Shown here: one piece after another, positions 37,577 to 46,579 of the stretch
Layout: every line of letters starts with the position of its first letter
How positions within the stretch are numbered: the stretch's first letter is position 1
Source: Pseudomonas synxantha BG33R
Lineage (GTDB): Bacteria; Pseudomonadota; Gammaproteobacteria; Pseudomonadales; Pseudomonadaceae
Reading direction: 5' to 3'
Assembly (NCBI RefSeq): GCF_000263715.2
Contig: NZ_CM001514.1
Coordinates: 5,518,498 to 5,582,497, forward strand
DNA: 64,000 nt
Program-made: the position numbers and the translations under genes
Notes under the pieces: model-generated
Seen by the model: the letters and a program-made list of their open reading frames with translations, nothing else
Database searches by the model: none
Told to the model about the DNA's origin: nothing

Positions 37577-37813
37577 TCACCTAGGCTGCAAACACTCCAC
37601 AGCCCGATCCGCCACCATCTTCGCCATCTCCACCAAATGCATCACCGCTCTCTGCGGCGCAGCCACTGACTCACCGATCACCTGCGACGTAGCCAGCGCA
37701 CAATGCAGCAACTCAGCCACCTGCACCCAGGCATCCTCGAAGCTCAGTTCTTCATTGACCGTGAATGGGTTGGTCGCGCCTGACGACGGCAAATCCGAAA
37801 CAACGTTATCCAT
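37577..37813 (-). CDS. Small DUF3077-like protein
   Basis: This 78-residue helical protein has the pattern LSFEDAWVQVAELLHCALAT, then VMHLVEMAKMVADRAVECL, as in small Pseudomonas proteins of the DUF3077/DUF6124 type. No function is known. GGAG lies 7 nt before the ATG. The 5' region is long and full of hairpins. It converges with the Fic gene. Confidence 0.75.
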   Translation of the reverse strand: MDNVVSDLPSSGATNPFTVNEELSFEDAWVQVAELLHCALATSQVIGESVAAPQRAVMHLVEMAKMVADRAVECLQPR

Positions 37814-38034
37814 AGCAAGACTCCAATCGATAATTTGAAGCTGCCATTTACGCGACTAAACGAAAGGTGGCAGCTGTACGCAGGTTAGTCGACCGGTCGA
37901 TTGGAACCCGGCGCACCCGAAGGTGCCCTGCGCACAGCCACCATAAGATGCAGGCGAAAGAGTGCCTGACTCATGAGTTGCTTATGCGCCAATCGAATCC
38001 GGGCGACTAAACCCGATCACTGAATTAGCAGTGA
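37814..38034 (-). promoter_or_regulatory. Structured 5' leader of the DUF3077-like gene
   Basis: Read on the minus strand, GTTTAGTCGC occurs twice exactly (38012-38003 and 37861-37852). The second lies in the loop of an 8-bp hairpin (37839-37846 with 37868-37875). Between them are TCGACCGGTCGA (37889-37900), a GCACC-UUCG-GGUGC tetraloop hairpin (37913-37926) and CAGTGA/TCACTG near 38017-38034. The array looks like a folded RNA leader, with the RNA family not identified. Confidence 0.5.
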
Positions 38035-38313
38035 CGGTCAGCAGCCTAGTCACCCAATTCCACTGGCGCAAGCGGTTGGGATTCTCTCGGAAACGTCCTG
38101 CAAATGAAAGGGATCGTACCTGCTGGCTACTCAAAATCAGGCAATTCATTCGCGTTATGCGCATTAGTACGGCGCCCCCAATCGTTCGCTCGCTGTCTCC
38201 TTTAAGTTGACAGTAAGACTCGTCCCACCCGATTTATCCCCCGCCACCCACCCATTAATCTGTGCCCATGTTGAACGCAACGCCCAACCAACCTAAACAA
38301 AAAGGATTCAACC
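38035..38313. other. Gap before the YcaC-like gene
   Basis: Part of the 500-bp gap between the DUF3077-like gene and the hydrolase. TTGACA at 38207-38212 is a perfect -35 for the hydrolase, with a weak GATTTA about 18 nt on. A 60-codon minus-strand reading frame (37982-38164) lacks a clear ribosome-binding site and I do not call it. Nothing else is seen. Confidence 0.4.
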
Positions 38314-38946
38314 ATGAGCGCTCCCACCTACAACCGCTTGAACAAAGACGACGCCATTGTTCTGCTGGTAGACCACCAGACCGGCCTGATCTCCCTAGTG
38401 CAGGACTTCTCCCCCAACGAGTTCAAGAACAACGTGCTCGCCCTGGCTGACCTGGCCAAGTTCTTCAACCTGCCGACCATCCTCACCACCAGCTTCGAGC
38501 AAGGCCCCAATGGCCCGCTGGTGCCAGAGTTGAAGGAAATGTTCCCGGATGCGCCGTACATCGCCCGCCCAGGCCAGATCAACGCCTGGGACAACGAAGA
38601 CTTCGTCAAGGCGATCAAGGCCACCGGGCGCAAGCAGATCATCATTGCCGGTGTGGTGACGGATGTGTGCGTGGCGTTCCCGACCTTGTCGGCGCTGGCA
38701 GAAGGCTTTGAGGTGTTTGTGGTGACGGATGCGTCCGGCACGTTCAACACCACGGTGCAGCAGGCGGCGTGGAGCCGGATGACGCAGGCCGGTGCGCAGT
38801 TGATGAACTGGTTCTCGGTGGCGTGTGAGCTGCACCGCGACTGGCGCAACGATATCGAAGGCCTGGGTAACCTGTTGTCCCAGCGGATTCCCAACTATCG
38901 CAACTTGATGAACGGTTACGCGGCGCTGACAGCTCATCAGAAATAA
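38314..38946 (+). CDS. YcaC-like isochorismatase-family hydrolase
   Basis: This 210-residue cysteine-hydrolase fold protein has Asp in LLVDHQTGL, Lys in ATGRKQIIIAG and Cys in VVTDVCVAFPT, the family triad in order. YcaC-type enzymes have unknown natural substrates. AAGGATTCAACC precedes the ATG. A strong terminator follows, so it is monocistronic. Confidence 0.9.
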   Translation: MSAPTYNRLNKDDAIVLLVDHQTGLISLVQDFSPNEFKNNVLALADLAKFFNLPTILTTSFEQGPNGPLVPELKEMFPDAPYIARPGQINAWDNEDFVKAIKATGRKQIIIAGVVTDVCVAFPTLSALAEGFEVFVVTDASGTFNTTVQQAAWSRMTQAGAQLMNWFSVACELHRDWRNDIEGLGNLLSQRIPNYRNLMNGYAALTAHQK

Positions 38947-38962
38947 GCAAACCCAGCGTGAT

Positions 38963-38989
38963 AAGCCTGCCCTGAAAAGCAGGCTTTTT
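38963..38989 (+). terminator. Rho-independent terminator after the YcaC-like gene
   Basis: The stem AAGCCTGC/GCAGGCTT with an 8-nt loop runs into a T-tract. On the minus strand it lies beyond the broken nuclease gene. Confidence 0.88.
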
Positions 38990-39006
38990 CCGTTGCTTGC
39001 CCGCCC

Positions 39007-39925
39007 CTAGCCCGCCAACTCCCGTTCGATCTGCTCAATACTCGGCAAACTGGTTTGCAATTCTGCGGGCAAAGATTCCACCAATTGATATTCCGCCACG
39101 CCGATAGGTCGGTTGTTATCGCGCAGTGCATATTCAGCCACCACCTCATTTTACCTTTGCACAACAACAGACCAATCGTCGGGCCATCCTGTGGGTGCTT
39201 TATCTCGGCATCCACAGCTGCGAGGTAGAAGCTCAGTTTGCCCAAGTGTTTGGGCTTGAACTTGCCAGCCTTGAGTTCGATCACCACGTAGCAACGCAGC
39301 TTCAAGTGATAGAACAGCAGGTCGACGAAGAATTCGTCACCGCCCACATTCAACAGCACTTGCCGGCCTACGAAGGCAAAGCCTGCGCCCAATTCCAATA
39401 AGAAGTCGGTGACATGCTTGATCAGGGCGTTTTCAATATCACGCTCTTGCGCGTTCAGGCCCAGGCTGAGGAAGTCAAAGCGGTAAGGGTCCTTGAGGGT
39501 TTCACGCGCCAGATCGGATTGGGCTTTGGGCAGATGGCTTTCAAAGTTGCTGACGGCCTTGCCACTGCGTTCCAGCAGGCGGTTTTCAATGTGCATCATC
39601 AGCGTGTTGCGCGACCAGCTGTGTTTAACGGCCTGGAGAATGTACCAACGACGTGTTTCTGGACCCGGAAGCTTATCGAGCAACACTAGGTTGTGACCCC
39701 AGGGCAATTGTGCAGCAGCTTGTTGCACAAATTCCGCTTCTGGCCCCGCCTCGGCAAAAGCACGCATGTACTTCAGATTGCGCGGCGAAAAACCCTCGAT
39801 GTCTGGAAAGGCCGCCCGCAGATCCTGCGCAAGGCGATCGATCACTTTGCTACCCCAGCCTTGATCGTTCTGACGGGTCAAAATATCGCGACCGATCTGC
39901 CAGTAGAGCAGCACCAGTTCGCGTA
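39007..39925 (-). pseudogene. DUF1016 (YhcG/PDDEXK) nuclease, broken
   Basis: Residues from RELVLLYWQIGRDILTRQ onward match DUF1016 proteins, including the PDDEXK-like segment DLLFYHLKLRCYVVIELKAG. Two lesions are visible. First, a one-base loss in an A-run (T-run at 39149-39152) shifts the frame after LLLCKGK. Adding one base restores VVAEYALRDNNRPIGVAEYQ and a stop at 39007. Second, about 30 N-terminal residues are missing, replaced by sequence that belongs to the neighbouring promoter region. As it stands the frame reads to 38937 with a nonsense tail. It is probably non-functional, although a sequencing error could explain the frameshift alone. Confidence 0.82.
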
Positions 39926-39962
39926 CCTTGCAGAAAGGTCCTGCTGGCACTGGCTGTGGCCC

Positions 39963-39994
39963 TTGACTCTCCCCTATACGGCACCCCCTACCCT
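39963..39994 (+). promoter_or_regulatory. MerR-type promoter for the oxidoreductase-merR pair
   Basis: TTGACT (39963-39968) and TACCCT (39989-39994) have a 20-nt spacer, longer than the normal 17 nt. The spacer begins CTCCCC, as in MerR-family operators. The dyad is imperfect. Position fits both downstream genes. Confidence 0.45.
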
Positions 39995-40020
39995 GAACGC
40001 CCATTTCAGGAGCCTTCAGC

Positions 40021-40665
40021 ATGAGTCAGCGCATCCTGGTCATTCTCGGCCATCCGTCCACCGATAGTTTTTGTTCAGCCATGGCGCAGACCTATATCCA
40101 CGCTGCGAAAACGGCAGGTCACGAAGTACGCATCCTGCACCTGGGTAACCTCACATTCGACCCGACTCTTCACCACGGTTATACCCAGGCTCAAACACTG
40201 GAACCCGACTTGCTCAGCGCCCAAGCCGACATCCTTTGGGCCGAGCACCTCACATGGGTTTTCCCTGTTTGGTGGGGTGGTATCCCGGCACTGATGAAAG
40301 GCTTTATCGACCGAGTTTTCCTACCCGGCTTCGCCTTCAAATACCGCGCAGGCAAGGCATTCCCTGACAAGCTACTCAAGGGCCGAAGCGCGCACTTGTT
40401 AGTGACCCTGGACACGCCGGCGTGGTATTACCGCTGGGTCTACCGCATGCCGGCCATCCACCAGATGCGTCGCACCACGCTGGCGCTGTGCGGCATCACG
40501 CCGAGCAAGACGCTGCTGTTTGGCCCCGTGCTGGGCTCTACGTTGACGCAGCGGTCCCGGTGGCTGAAACAGGCCGGCGCATTATTTGAGAAAGGGAATT
40601 TTCATGTACATAGGCAAAGCCGCGCAGTTGTCCGGCACGACCATCAAGGCGATTCGTCACTATGA
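40021..40665 (+). CDS. NAD(P)H-dependent flavodoxin-fold oxidoreductase
   Basis: This 214-residue protein resembles NQO/MdaB-like quinone reductases. It has LVILGHPSTDSFCSAMAQTY, then VFPVWWGGIPALMKGFIDRVF, the FMN/FAD and quinone-site segments. It should reduce quinones or drugs by two electrons. GGAG lies upstream. Its last 20 codons overlap the merR gene start, and the residues there (VHRQSRAVVRHDHQGDSSL) are not family-like, so a shifted or shortened end could be looked for. Confidence 0.85.
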   Translation: MSQRILVILGHPSTDSFCSAMAQTYIHAAKTAGHEVRILHLGNLTFDPTLHHGYTQAQTLEPDLLSAQADILWAEHLTWVFPVWWGGIPALMKGFIDRVFLPGFAFKYRAGKAFPDKLLKGRSAHLLVTLDTPAWYYRWVYRMPAIHQMRRTTLALCGITPSKTLLFGPVLGSTLTQRSRWLKQAGALFEKGNFHVHRQSRAVVRHDHQGDSSL

Positions 40666-40984
40666 GGCGATTGGATTGATGCCCGAGCCGCAACGCCTTG
40701 GCGGCTACCGCGTTTATACGGCGCAGAGCGTAGAGCGACTGACCTTTATCAAATGCGCCCAGCAGCTCGGGTTCAAACTCAAGGAGTTGCAGGAGATTTT
40801 GCTGGGGTACGACGGTGACGCCTTTCCCTGGGACAGGGCGGACCAAGCCATCACCAACAAGAAGCACGCGCTGGCCGCGCAAATCGCCGTGTTGCAACGG
40901 ATGCAGGCGGGCTTGATTGAGTTTGAAACCCAACTGAAAGACGCCCAAGGGCACTGCTCGTCAATCAGTAGTGTCGCCATTTGA
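40604..40984 (+). CDS. MerR family transcriptional regulator
   Basis: This 126-residue regulator has the N-terminal MerR winged helix (YIGKAAQLSGTTIKAIRHYE, then GYRVYTAQSVERLTFIKCAQ) and a dimerising coiled coil. The C-terminal half is short and carries one Cys (GHCSS), so no metal motif is evident. It overlaps the oxidoreductase gene by 62 nt in another frame. It probably controls this pair from the long-spacer promoter at 39963; SoxR-like redox sensing is not supported. Confidence 0.85.
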   Translation: MYIGKAAQLSGTTIKAIRHYEAIGLMPEPQRLGGYRVYTAQSVERLTFIKCAQQLGFKLKELQEILLGYDGDAFPWDRADQAITNKKHALAAQIAVLQRMQAGLIEFETQLKDAQGHCSSISSVAI

Positions 40985-41119
40985 AGTAGCCCTTACGCAT
41001 GAGTTGCCGCTGACTTTTGCGAGCCCCGTGTAAGGGCAATCTGATTTTCCAAACCGTTCATCCAGCCGCTTTTCGCTGCGGCAGACTCCGACGCCTTGCC
41101 TTCTGTCGAGACGTCATGG

Positions 41120-44100
41120 ATGACCCACGCTGCCCACATTGCCGCTATCGAACATGAGCTGGATGGCTTCCATCAGAGCCTGGTGGAGTACCGCCAGCAA
41201 ATGGACGCCTGGTATTCGCGCGCGCTGGATTCGGTCAGCCATGCAGCGGATATGCCGTCGTTGCTGGGCATGGACCGAGTGTTGCGGGTTGGGGATTCGC
41301 AGCGTTCGGTGAGCATTACCGATGCAGATTTCTCCACCGTGGCCCGTTGCCCGGTGGGTGGCGTGCTGGAGATCGAGAGCAAATTCGAATCAGCGTATGA
41401 CGTGCCGATTGGCGACATCCCGGTTGAGGTGATCGGCCTGGATGACGGCAGCTACACGCGGGTGATGCTCGATGAGCACGGCAAGGGCTCGCACTACTGC
41501 GCCGCTGGCGGGCGCTATCAGGTACGGGTTCAGGGCGGTGTTTCAGCGCAGCAAGTGGAGGCCTTGTTTGCCTCCTATGCAGGGCTGACGGCGGACTTGG
41601 AACAGTGGCTTCGGTCACAGTGGAAAGACTTCAAACCCCACTGGGAACGCTCTACTGCCAGCGCGATTGGCAGCGGCGTGCTGGCGGGCAGTTGGGCGGC
41701 GATCACGGATGTGTGGGACAGCATCAAGCTGGTGCAGGCGATTCTCGAAGATCCGCTGAAGTACGTCGAGCAACTGGGTAGCGAGGCGGCCAAGTTGGCG
41801 CAGATCGCCACCGATGCGCCCAAGGTCATGGAACAGGCGATGTTGCTCGCCAGTGACGAGGCGGCGCTGTACCTGTTACTGCGCACCGCCATGATCTGGC
41901 TGGACGCGTTACCGCCCCGTGAAGTCGCGCAAGCGGCCGCAGGTTTTATGGTGTCGTTGCTGATTGACCTGGTGATTGGCGCGGTGTTGACCATAGCGTT
42001 GCCGGCAGCGGGCGTGGCGTATTTGAGCGTTCGCCTGGTGAAGCATGGCGCACAAATTCTTAAGGCTGCCGTGGGCTTCGTGAAGGGGGTTCTGGCAATT
42101 CTCACCAAGTTCATGCAAGCGGTCGACCGTTATAAAGCGGTGGCGGTTCGCGGTGTGGTCGGCTGGGTGAAACAAGGCACGATGCAGATGCGCTGGCGGG
42201 CGCGGCAGAACGCGGTGCTGACGCAGAAAGAGCGTGTGGATGATGTGCCGGTCATGGCGTCGAATCCGAAGGGAGATGCGGCGGCGCCAGCGGACAAGAC
42301 GGTCACCAACGGCTGCCCGGTGTCGATGGTCACCGGGGAAGAATTACTCACCCTCACCGACGGCGCGCTGGACGGGGTTTTGCCGTTTGAGTGGACCCGG
42401 CTGTATCGCACCAGTGCGGTGGATGTGGATTGCGGGTTGGGGTTTGGCTGGAGTCATGCACTGGCGCACAGGCTTTGTGTGTCGGGCGATTCGGTGGTGT
42501 GGACCGACCATGAGAACCGCTCGACCACCCTGCCCTTGCCGACTTCTGCTCGACCCGCGATTACCAACAGCCTGGCGGAAGCGGCGATCTACTTGGGCTC
42601 GACGCCTGATGAGCTGGTACTGGCCCAGGCGTCGCGGTTCTATCACTTTCGCGACGGTGCACTGGTTTCGATCAGCGATGCGTATGACAACCGTCTACGC
42701 ATTTGCCGTGATCGTTCCGGGCGGATTGAGCGGCTGGATAACGGTGCTGGCCGCTCGCTGCTGCTGCGTTATGAGCTGGATCGAATCGTGGCGGTGGACT
42801 ACCAGGTTCATCGCGCCACAGGGCGTGCACCTTACGTCTGGGAAACCGAGCAGAACGTTGTTTCCTACGCCTATGACGAAGCGGGACGACTGGTTTGCGC
42901 GACCAATGCCGTCGGTGAAAGCGAGCGTTATCGGTACGACGATCAGCACGTCATTCTTGAGCGGCAGCTGGCCGGTGGGGCGAGTTTCTTTTGGGCGTGG
43001 GAAGGCTCCGGCAAGGCGGCGCGTTGCGTCCGGCACTGGGCGAGCTTTTCGCAGATGGACACGCGCTATGCCTGGGGGGATGACGGCCGTGTCACCGTGC
43101 ATAACGCCGATGGCAGCCAGGAAGTCTATGTCCACGACGACCGGGCGCGGTTGGTGCAGCGGATCGATCCGGACGGCGCCGAGCATTTCAAATCCTATGA
43201 CGACAAAGGCCGGCTGACCGTCGAGCAGGACCCGCTGGGCGCGGTGACGGCTTATCAGTACGACGAAGCTGGGCGCTTGGTGGCGTTGTTTCCGGGGGAT
43301 GATGAGCCGACGTCTTACGAGCATGACAACGGCTTCTTAAGGGTTGTAAGGCGCGGTGAGGCGGTTTGGAAATATGAGCGCAATGACCAGGGTGACGTCA
43401 TCCGCAAGATTGATCCGGATGGCAGCGCGACTGACTACAGCTATAACAAACACGGGCAACTGACTGGGGTTTGGTACCCGGATCACAGTTGCCATCGGCT
43501 GGTGTGGAATGAGCGTGGGCAGTTGCTGGAAGAGCAATTGCCCAATGGCGGGATCAAGCGTTATCGCTATGACGATTTAGGGCGCCAGATTGCCCGTGAG
43601 GATGAACACGGCGCCCAGACCGTTTATGAATGGGACAGCGTCGGTAGGTTGATTCGCCTCGTCTTGCCAGGCGGCGCCACACGAGAGTTCAGCTACAACC
43701 CCTACGGGAAAATCATCGCCGAGCGCGATGAGCTCGGCCACGTCACCCGCTACGAATATGCCAATGGCCTGCACCTGATCAGCCGCCGCATCAACGCCGA
43801 CGGCACCCAGGTCAAGTACCGCTACGACAACGCCAGGCTACTGCTGACCGAAATCGAAAACGAAGTCGGCGAAACCTACCAACTCGACTACCACCCCAAC
43901 GGCCTGATCCAGCGGGAAATCGGCTTCGACGGCCAACGCACCGCCTACGTCTACGACCTCAACGGCAACCTGCAGGAAAAGACCGAATACGGCGACGATG
44001 GCAGTCAGCTAGTGACCCGCTACGAGCGCGACCACGCCGGTCGCCTCGTCCGAAAAACCCTGCCCGATGCCAGCGTTGTCGACTATGCCTACGACCGCCA

Positions 44101-45751
44101 GGGCAACCTCCTCAGCGTCGAAGACGGTCACTGGGCGTTGGCCTACGAGTACGACAAACAAAACCGCCTCACCGCCGAACACCAAGGCTGGGGCACCTTG
44201 CGCTACGGCTACGACGCCTGCGGCCAACTACAAAAACTGCGCCTGCCCGACAACAACCGCCTCACCTTCAACCATGACAAGGGAGGCCATCTCGCTACGG
44301 TCGAGCTCAATGGTGAGGTGCTCACCTCGCACTTATTCAAGAGCGGCCGCGAACACCAACGCCAACAAGGTCAACTGCTCAGCCATTACCACTACGACGA
44401 CCAAAACCGCCTGCACGCCCACGCCGTTACGCAGCAGCAAAACTACCTCTACCAACGCCAATACGACTACGACAAAAGCGGCACCCTCACCCGCCTGCTC
44501 GACACCCGCAAGGGCCAGCACGACTATCGCTACGACCCGCTTAACCGCCTGACCCGCGCCGATCATTCGCAGGACGTGCAGGAACGCTTCGGCCATAACC
44601 CGGCGGGAAACTTGCTGATGCAAGACCGCCCTGGCCCAGACATTGTCGCGGCCAACCGCCTGGTGATCCAGGGCGACCGCCACTATGACTACGACGCCTT
44701 CGGCAACCTGATCCGCGAACGGCGAGGCAAGGGTCATCAACTCGTCACCGAATACCGCTACGACTGCCTGCATCGACTGATCGGCGTCACAAAACCGAAC
44801 GGCGAAACCGCCAGTTATCGCTATGACCCGTTTGGGCGGCGCATCAGCAAAACCGTAGATGACAAAACCACGGAGTTTTTCTGGCAAGGCGACAAGCTGA
44901 TTGCCGAACACCATGCGGACTGTCATCGCAGCTACATCTACGAACCGGACAGCTTCCGCCCATTGGCGCTGCTGGAAGGCTATGGTCCAAAGGACACCAA
45001 GCCCTACCACTACCAACTCGACCACCTCGGCACACCGCAGGAACTGACCAGCCCCGAGGGCGAAATCGTCTGGTCCGCCCATTGCCGCGCCTACGGCCAG
45101 ATCGCCCGCCTCGACGTGGGCAAAATCGACAATCCGCTGCGTTTCCAAGGACAGTATTTCGACCAAGAAAGCGGGCTGCACTACAACCGCCATCGCTACT
45201 ACAATCCGGACATTGGTCGTTACCTCACGCCGGATCCGGTGAAGTTGGCGGGTGGGATCAATGGGTACCGGTATGTACCCAATCCGACGGGATGGGTGGA
45301 TCCACTAGGTCTAAATGCATGCCCCGGTGAAGATGGCTGTAAGCCCGAGATTGAAGCGCGTGAATCAGCCCAGGCAGTTCGAGTTAATGAGGGTCAACCA
45401 GAGCTACCAAAAGCAGGAGGAGCACAGCGAGCAGCCCGGTACTCGGCCAATTGGCAGACCGCTGACCTGAACGAAAATATCGTTAAATTTGCTGGGCCTG
45501 ACCCGATAGTAATAACTACAGATAAAGGAAAGAAAATATACAAAAACCCTCAGAGCGGGATTGAAATAGTGGAGGACCTTAATGGTAATTACTTTAGAAT
45601 TCACGACCCGTCCTTGCCGGGATCCAGGCGTTATCTTAGTTTAGCCGGAGCAATCCCCAACAACAAAACCTCCTCTTCTGGCAAACAGATGGGAAGAACA
45701 CAAAGCGAATACAATGAAGTCACACATTTTAAAAAAGGAAATTCTCGATGA
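41120..45751 (+). CDS. RHS-repeat polymorphic toxin
   Basis: This protein of about 1543 residues has an N-terminal segment with two hydrophobic stretches (about residues 270-320), and then a DUF6531-type boundary (CPVSMVTGEELLTLTDGALD). It has some 20 YD/RHS repeats and the terminal core motif WVDPLGL. The last 145 residues form a variable toxin domain (GAQRAARYSANWQTADLNEN, later YFRIHDPSLPGSRRYLSL and QSEYNEVTHF). No PAAR domain is seen. The C-terminal module has lower GC. I used ATG 41120; a TTG at 41096 is upstream. The toxin activity is not certain; it recalls polymorphic toxin families of nuclease type. Confidence 0.88.
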   Translation: MTHAAHIAAIEHELDGFHQSLVEYRQQMDAWYSRALDSVSHAADMPSLLGMDRVLRVGDSQRSVSITDADFSTVARCPVGGVLEIESKFESAYDVPIGDIPVEVIGLDDGSYTRVMLDEHGKGSHYCAAGGRYQVRVQGGVSAQQVEALFASYAGLTADLEQWLRSQWKDFKPHWERSTASAIGSGVLAGSWAAITDVWDSIKLVQAILEDPLKYVEQLGSEAAKLAQIATDAPKVMEQAMLLASDEAALYLLLRTAMIWLDALPPREVAQAAAGFMVSLLIDLVIGAVLTIALPAAGVAYLSVRLVKHGAQILKAAVGFVKGVLAILTKFMQAVDRYKAVAVRGVVGWVKQGTMQMRWRARQNAVLTQKERVDDVPVMASNPKGDAAAPADKTVTNGCPVSMVTGEELLTLTDGALDGVLPFEWTRLYRTSAVDVDCGLGFGWSHALAHRLCVSGDSVVWTDHENRSTTLPLPTSARPAITNSLAEAAIYLGSTPDELVLAQASRFYHFRDGALVSISDAYDNRLRICRDRSGRIERLDNGAGRSLLLRYELDRIVAVDYQVHRATGRAPYVWETEQNVVSYAYDEAGRLVCATNAVGESERYRYDDQHVILERQLAGGASFFWAWEGSGKAARCVRHWASFSQMDTRYAWGDDGRVTVHNADGSQEVYVHDDRARLVQRIDPDGAEHFKSYDDKGRLTVEQDPLGAVTAYQYDEAGRLVALFPGDDEPTSYEHDNGFLRVVRRGEAVWKYERNDQGDVIRKIDPDGSATDYSYNKHGQLTGVWYPDHSCHRLVWNERGQLLEEQLPNGGIKRYRYDDLGRQIAREDEHGAQTVYEWDSVGRLIRLVLPGGATREFSYNPYGKIIAERDELGHVTRYEYANGLHLISRRINADGTQVKYRYDNARLLLTEIENEVGETYQLDYHPNGLIQREIGFDGQRTAYVYDLNGNLQEKTEYGDDGSQLVTRYERDHAGRLVRKTLPDASVVDYAYDRQGNLLSVEDGHWALAYEYDKQNRLTAEHQGWGTLRYGYDACGQLQKLRLPDNNRLTFNHDKGGHLATVELNGEVLTSHLFKSGREHQRQQGQLLSHYHYDDQNRLHAHAVTQQQNYLYQRQYDYDKSGTLTRLLDTRKGQHDYRYDPLNRLTRADHSQDVQERFGHNPAGNLLMQDRPGPDIVAANRLVIQGDRHYDYDAFGNLIRERRGKGHQLVTEYRYDCLHRLIGVTKPNGETASYRYDPFGRRISKTVDDKTTEFFWQGDKLIAEHHADCHRSYIYEPDSFRPLALLEGYGPKDTKPYHYQLDHLGTPQELTSPEGEIVWSAHCRAYGQIARLDVGKIDNPLRFQGQYFDQESGLHYNRHRYYNPDIGRYLTPDPVKLAGGINGYRYVPNPTGWVDPLGLNACPGEDGCKPEIEARESAQAVRVNEGQPELPKAGGAQRAARYSANWQTADLNENIVKFAGPDPIVITTDKGKKIYKNPQSGIEIVEDLNGNYFRIHDPSLPGSRRYLSLAGAIPNNKTSSSGKQMGRTQSEYNEVTHFKKGNSR

Positions 45752-46086
45752 AATTGATTTGCACGCCATTGACTGGCGAAGCCATGTTTTTGCTAGACCT
45801 AAATGCGTGCCCAAACGACCAGATGGAGCGTGTGCTCCTCACAAGCATAGAGCACCAACAACTCTTGAAATCGGGAATATACGAGGAGATCAATGATTCT
45901 TTAAAAAAGATCATCGATGACTATGAGGACGAACACATTAACACTTCCGAAGAGCTCACCGAAATGCTAAGAATTTTAAAAAAAAATTCCTTGCCTGAAA
46001 ACCCCGAACTATTAGAAAAAATAATCCATTTAACCCAGCTAGCTATCGATAGAAAAACCGGTGTTTTTTCTACTTCTAGGCACTAG
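45748..46086 (+). CDS. Probable immunity protein to the RHS toxin
   Basis: I do not recognise this 112-residue protein. Its ATG overlaps the RHS stop by 4 nt (ATGA), the usual place of an immunity gene. It is acidic and Leu-rich (LKKIIDDYEDEHINTSEELT), lacks a signal peptide, and its AT-rich codons match those of the toxin tail. Acidic helical immunity proteins often pair with basic nuclease tips; the tail here is Lys/Arg-rich at its end. Confidence 0.7.
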   Translation: MKLICTPLTGEAMFLLDLNACPNDQMERVLLTSIEHQQLLKSGIYEEINDSLKKIIDDYEDEHINTSEELTEMLRILKKNSLPENPELLEKIIHLTQLAIDRKTGVFSTSRH

Positions 46087-46088
46087 AC

Positions 46089-46463
46089 GTGAAATTAAAG
46101 AAAGCACGAGTTATAGAAACCAGCATCCATATAGAAGAGGACGTAATACTGCTCATCGAGGGAGTCATCATTAATTGCTTCGTCAGCTATTCCCCACATG
46201 AGATAGAAGTCGGAAAGACGTATGACGTCGAGCTGACAATGAATCTATCTGACGATTACGAGATTGAAAGGGTTGAACCGAGAACACCACTGATTGAAAA
46301 GACAAATTCCGGATACGCTTACCTACTTTATGGAAACCTACGCAACACACAATTTCACAGCTTCGTCTCATTAAACGATGAGGACATTCACTACGACCAT
46401 CCTGAATGTAACGAGCGCTTCATAAAACTAAAAGTCGACAGAATCGACGTCAGCTTCCGTTGA
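46089..46463 (+). CDS. Hypothetical protein, second gene after RHS toxin
   Basis: I do not recognise this 124-residue protein. It is beta-rich (VILLIEGVIINCFVSYSPHE), has no signal or membrane helix, and starts 2 nt past the previous stop. AT-rich codon use matches the preceding gene. It may be a second immunity protein or a leftover from an earlier toxin module. Confidence 0.65.
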   Translation: MKLKKARVIETSIHIEEDVILLIEGVIINCFVSYSPHEIEVGKTYDVELTMNLSDDYEIERVEPRTPLIEKTNSGYAYLLYGNLRNTQFHSFVSLNDEDIHYDHPECNERFIKLKVDRIDVSFR

Positions 46464-46514
46464 ATATCAAACGCGCCCCTGAGAACGCACTCTGTGGCCC
46501 AGTAGCGCCTCGAC

Positions 46515-46579
46515 GATGAGCCGAATACAAAGCACAATCAGCTCACAAAATGAGCCGAATACTCTCTCTATTCGGCTCA
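46515..46579. repeat. TGAGCCGAATA repeat and long hairpin
   Basis: ATGAGCCGAATAC occurs at 46515 and again at 46550. The second copy pairs with TATTCGGCTCA (46569-46579) as a perfect 11-bp stem and 7-nt loop. No T-run follows. The rest of the 46464-46784 gap shows no convincing gene. Confidence 0.7.

Noticed and set aside
37982..38164. Possible 60-residue minus-strand protein in the leader region
   Set aside because: No clear ribosome-binding site and it lies in hairpin-rich leader DNA; I judge it non-coding.
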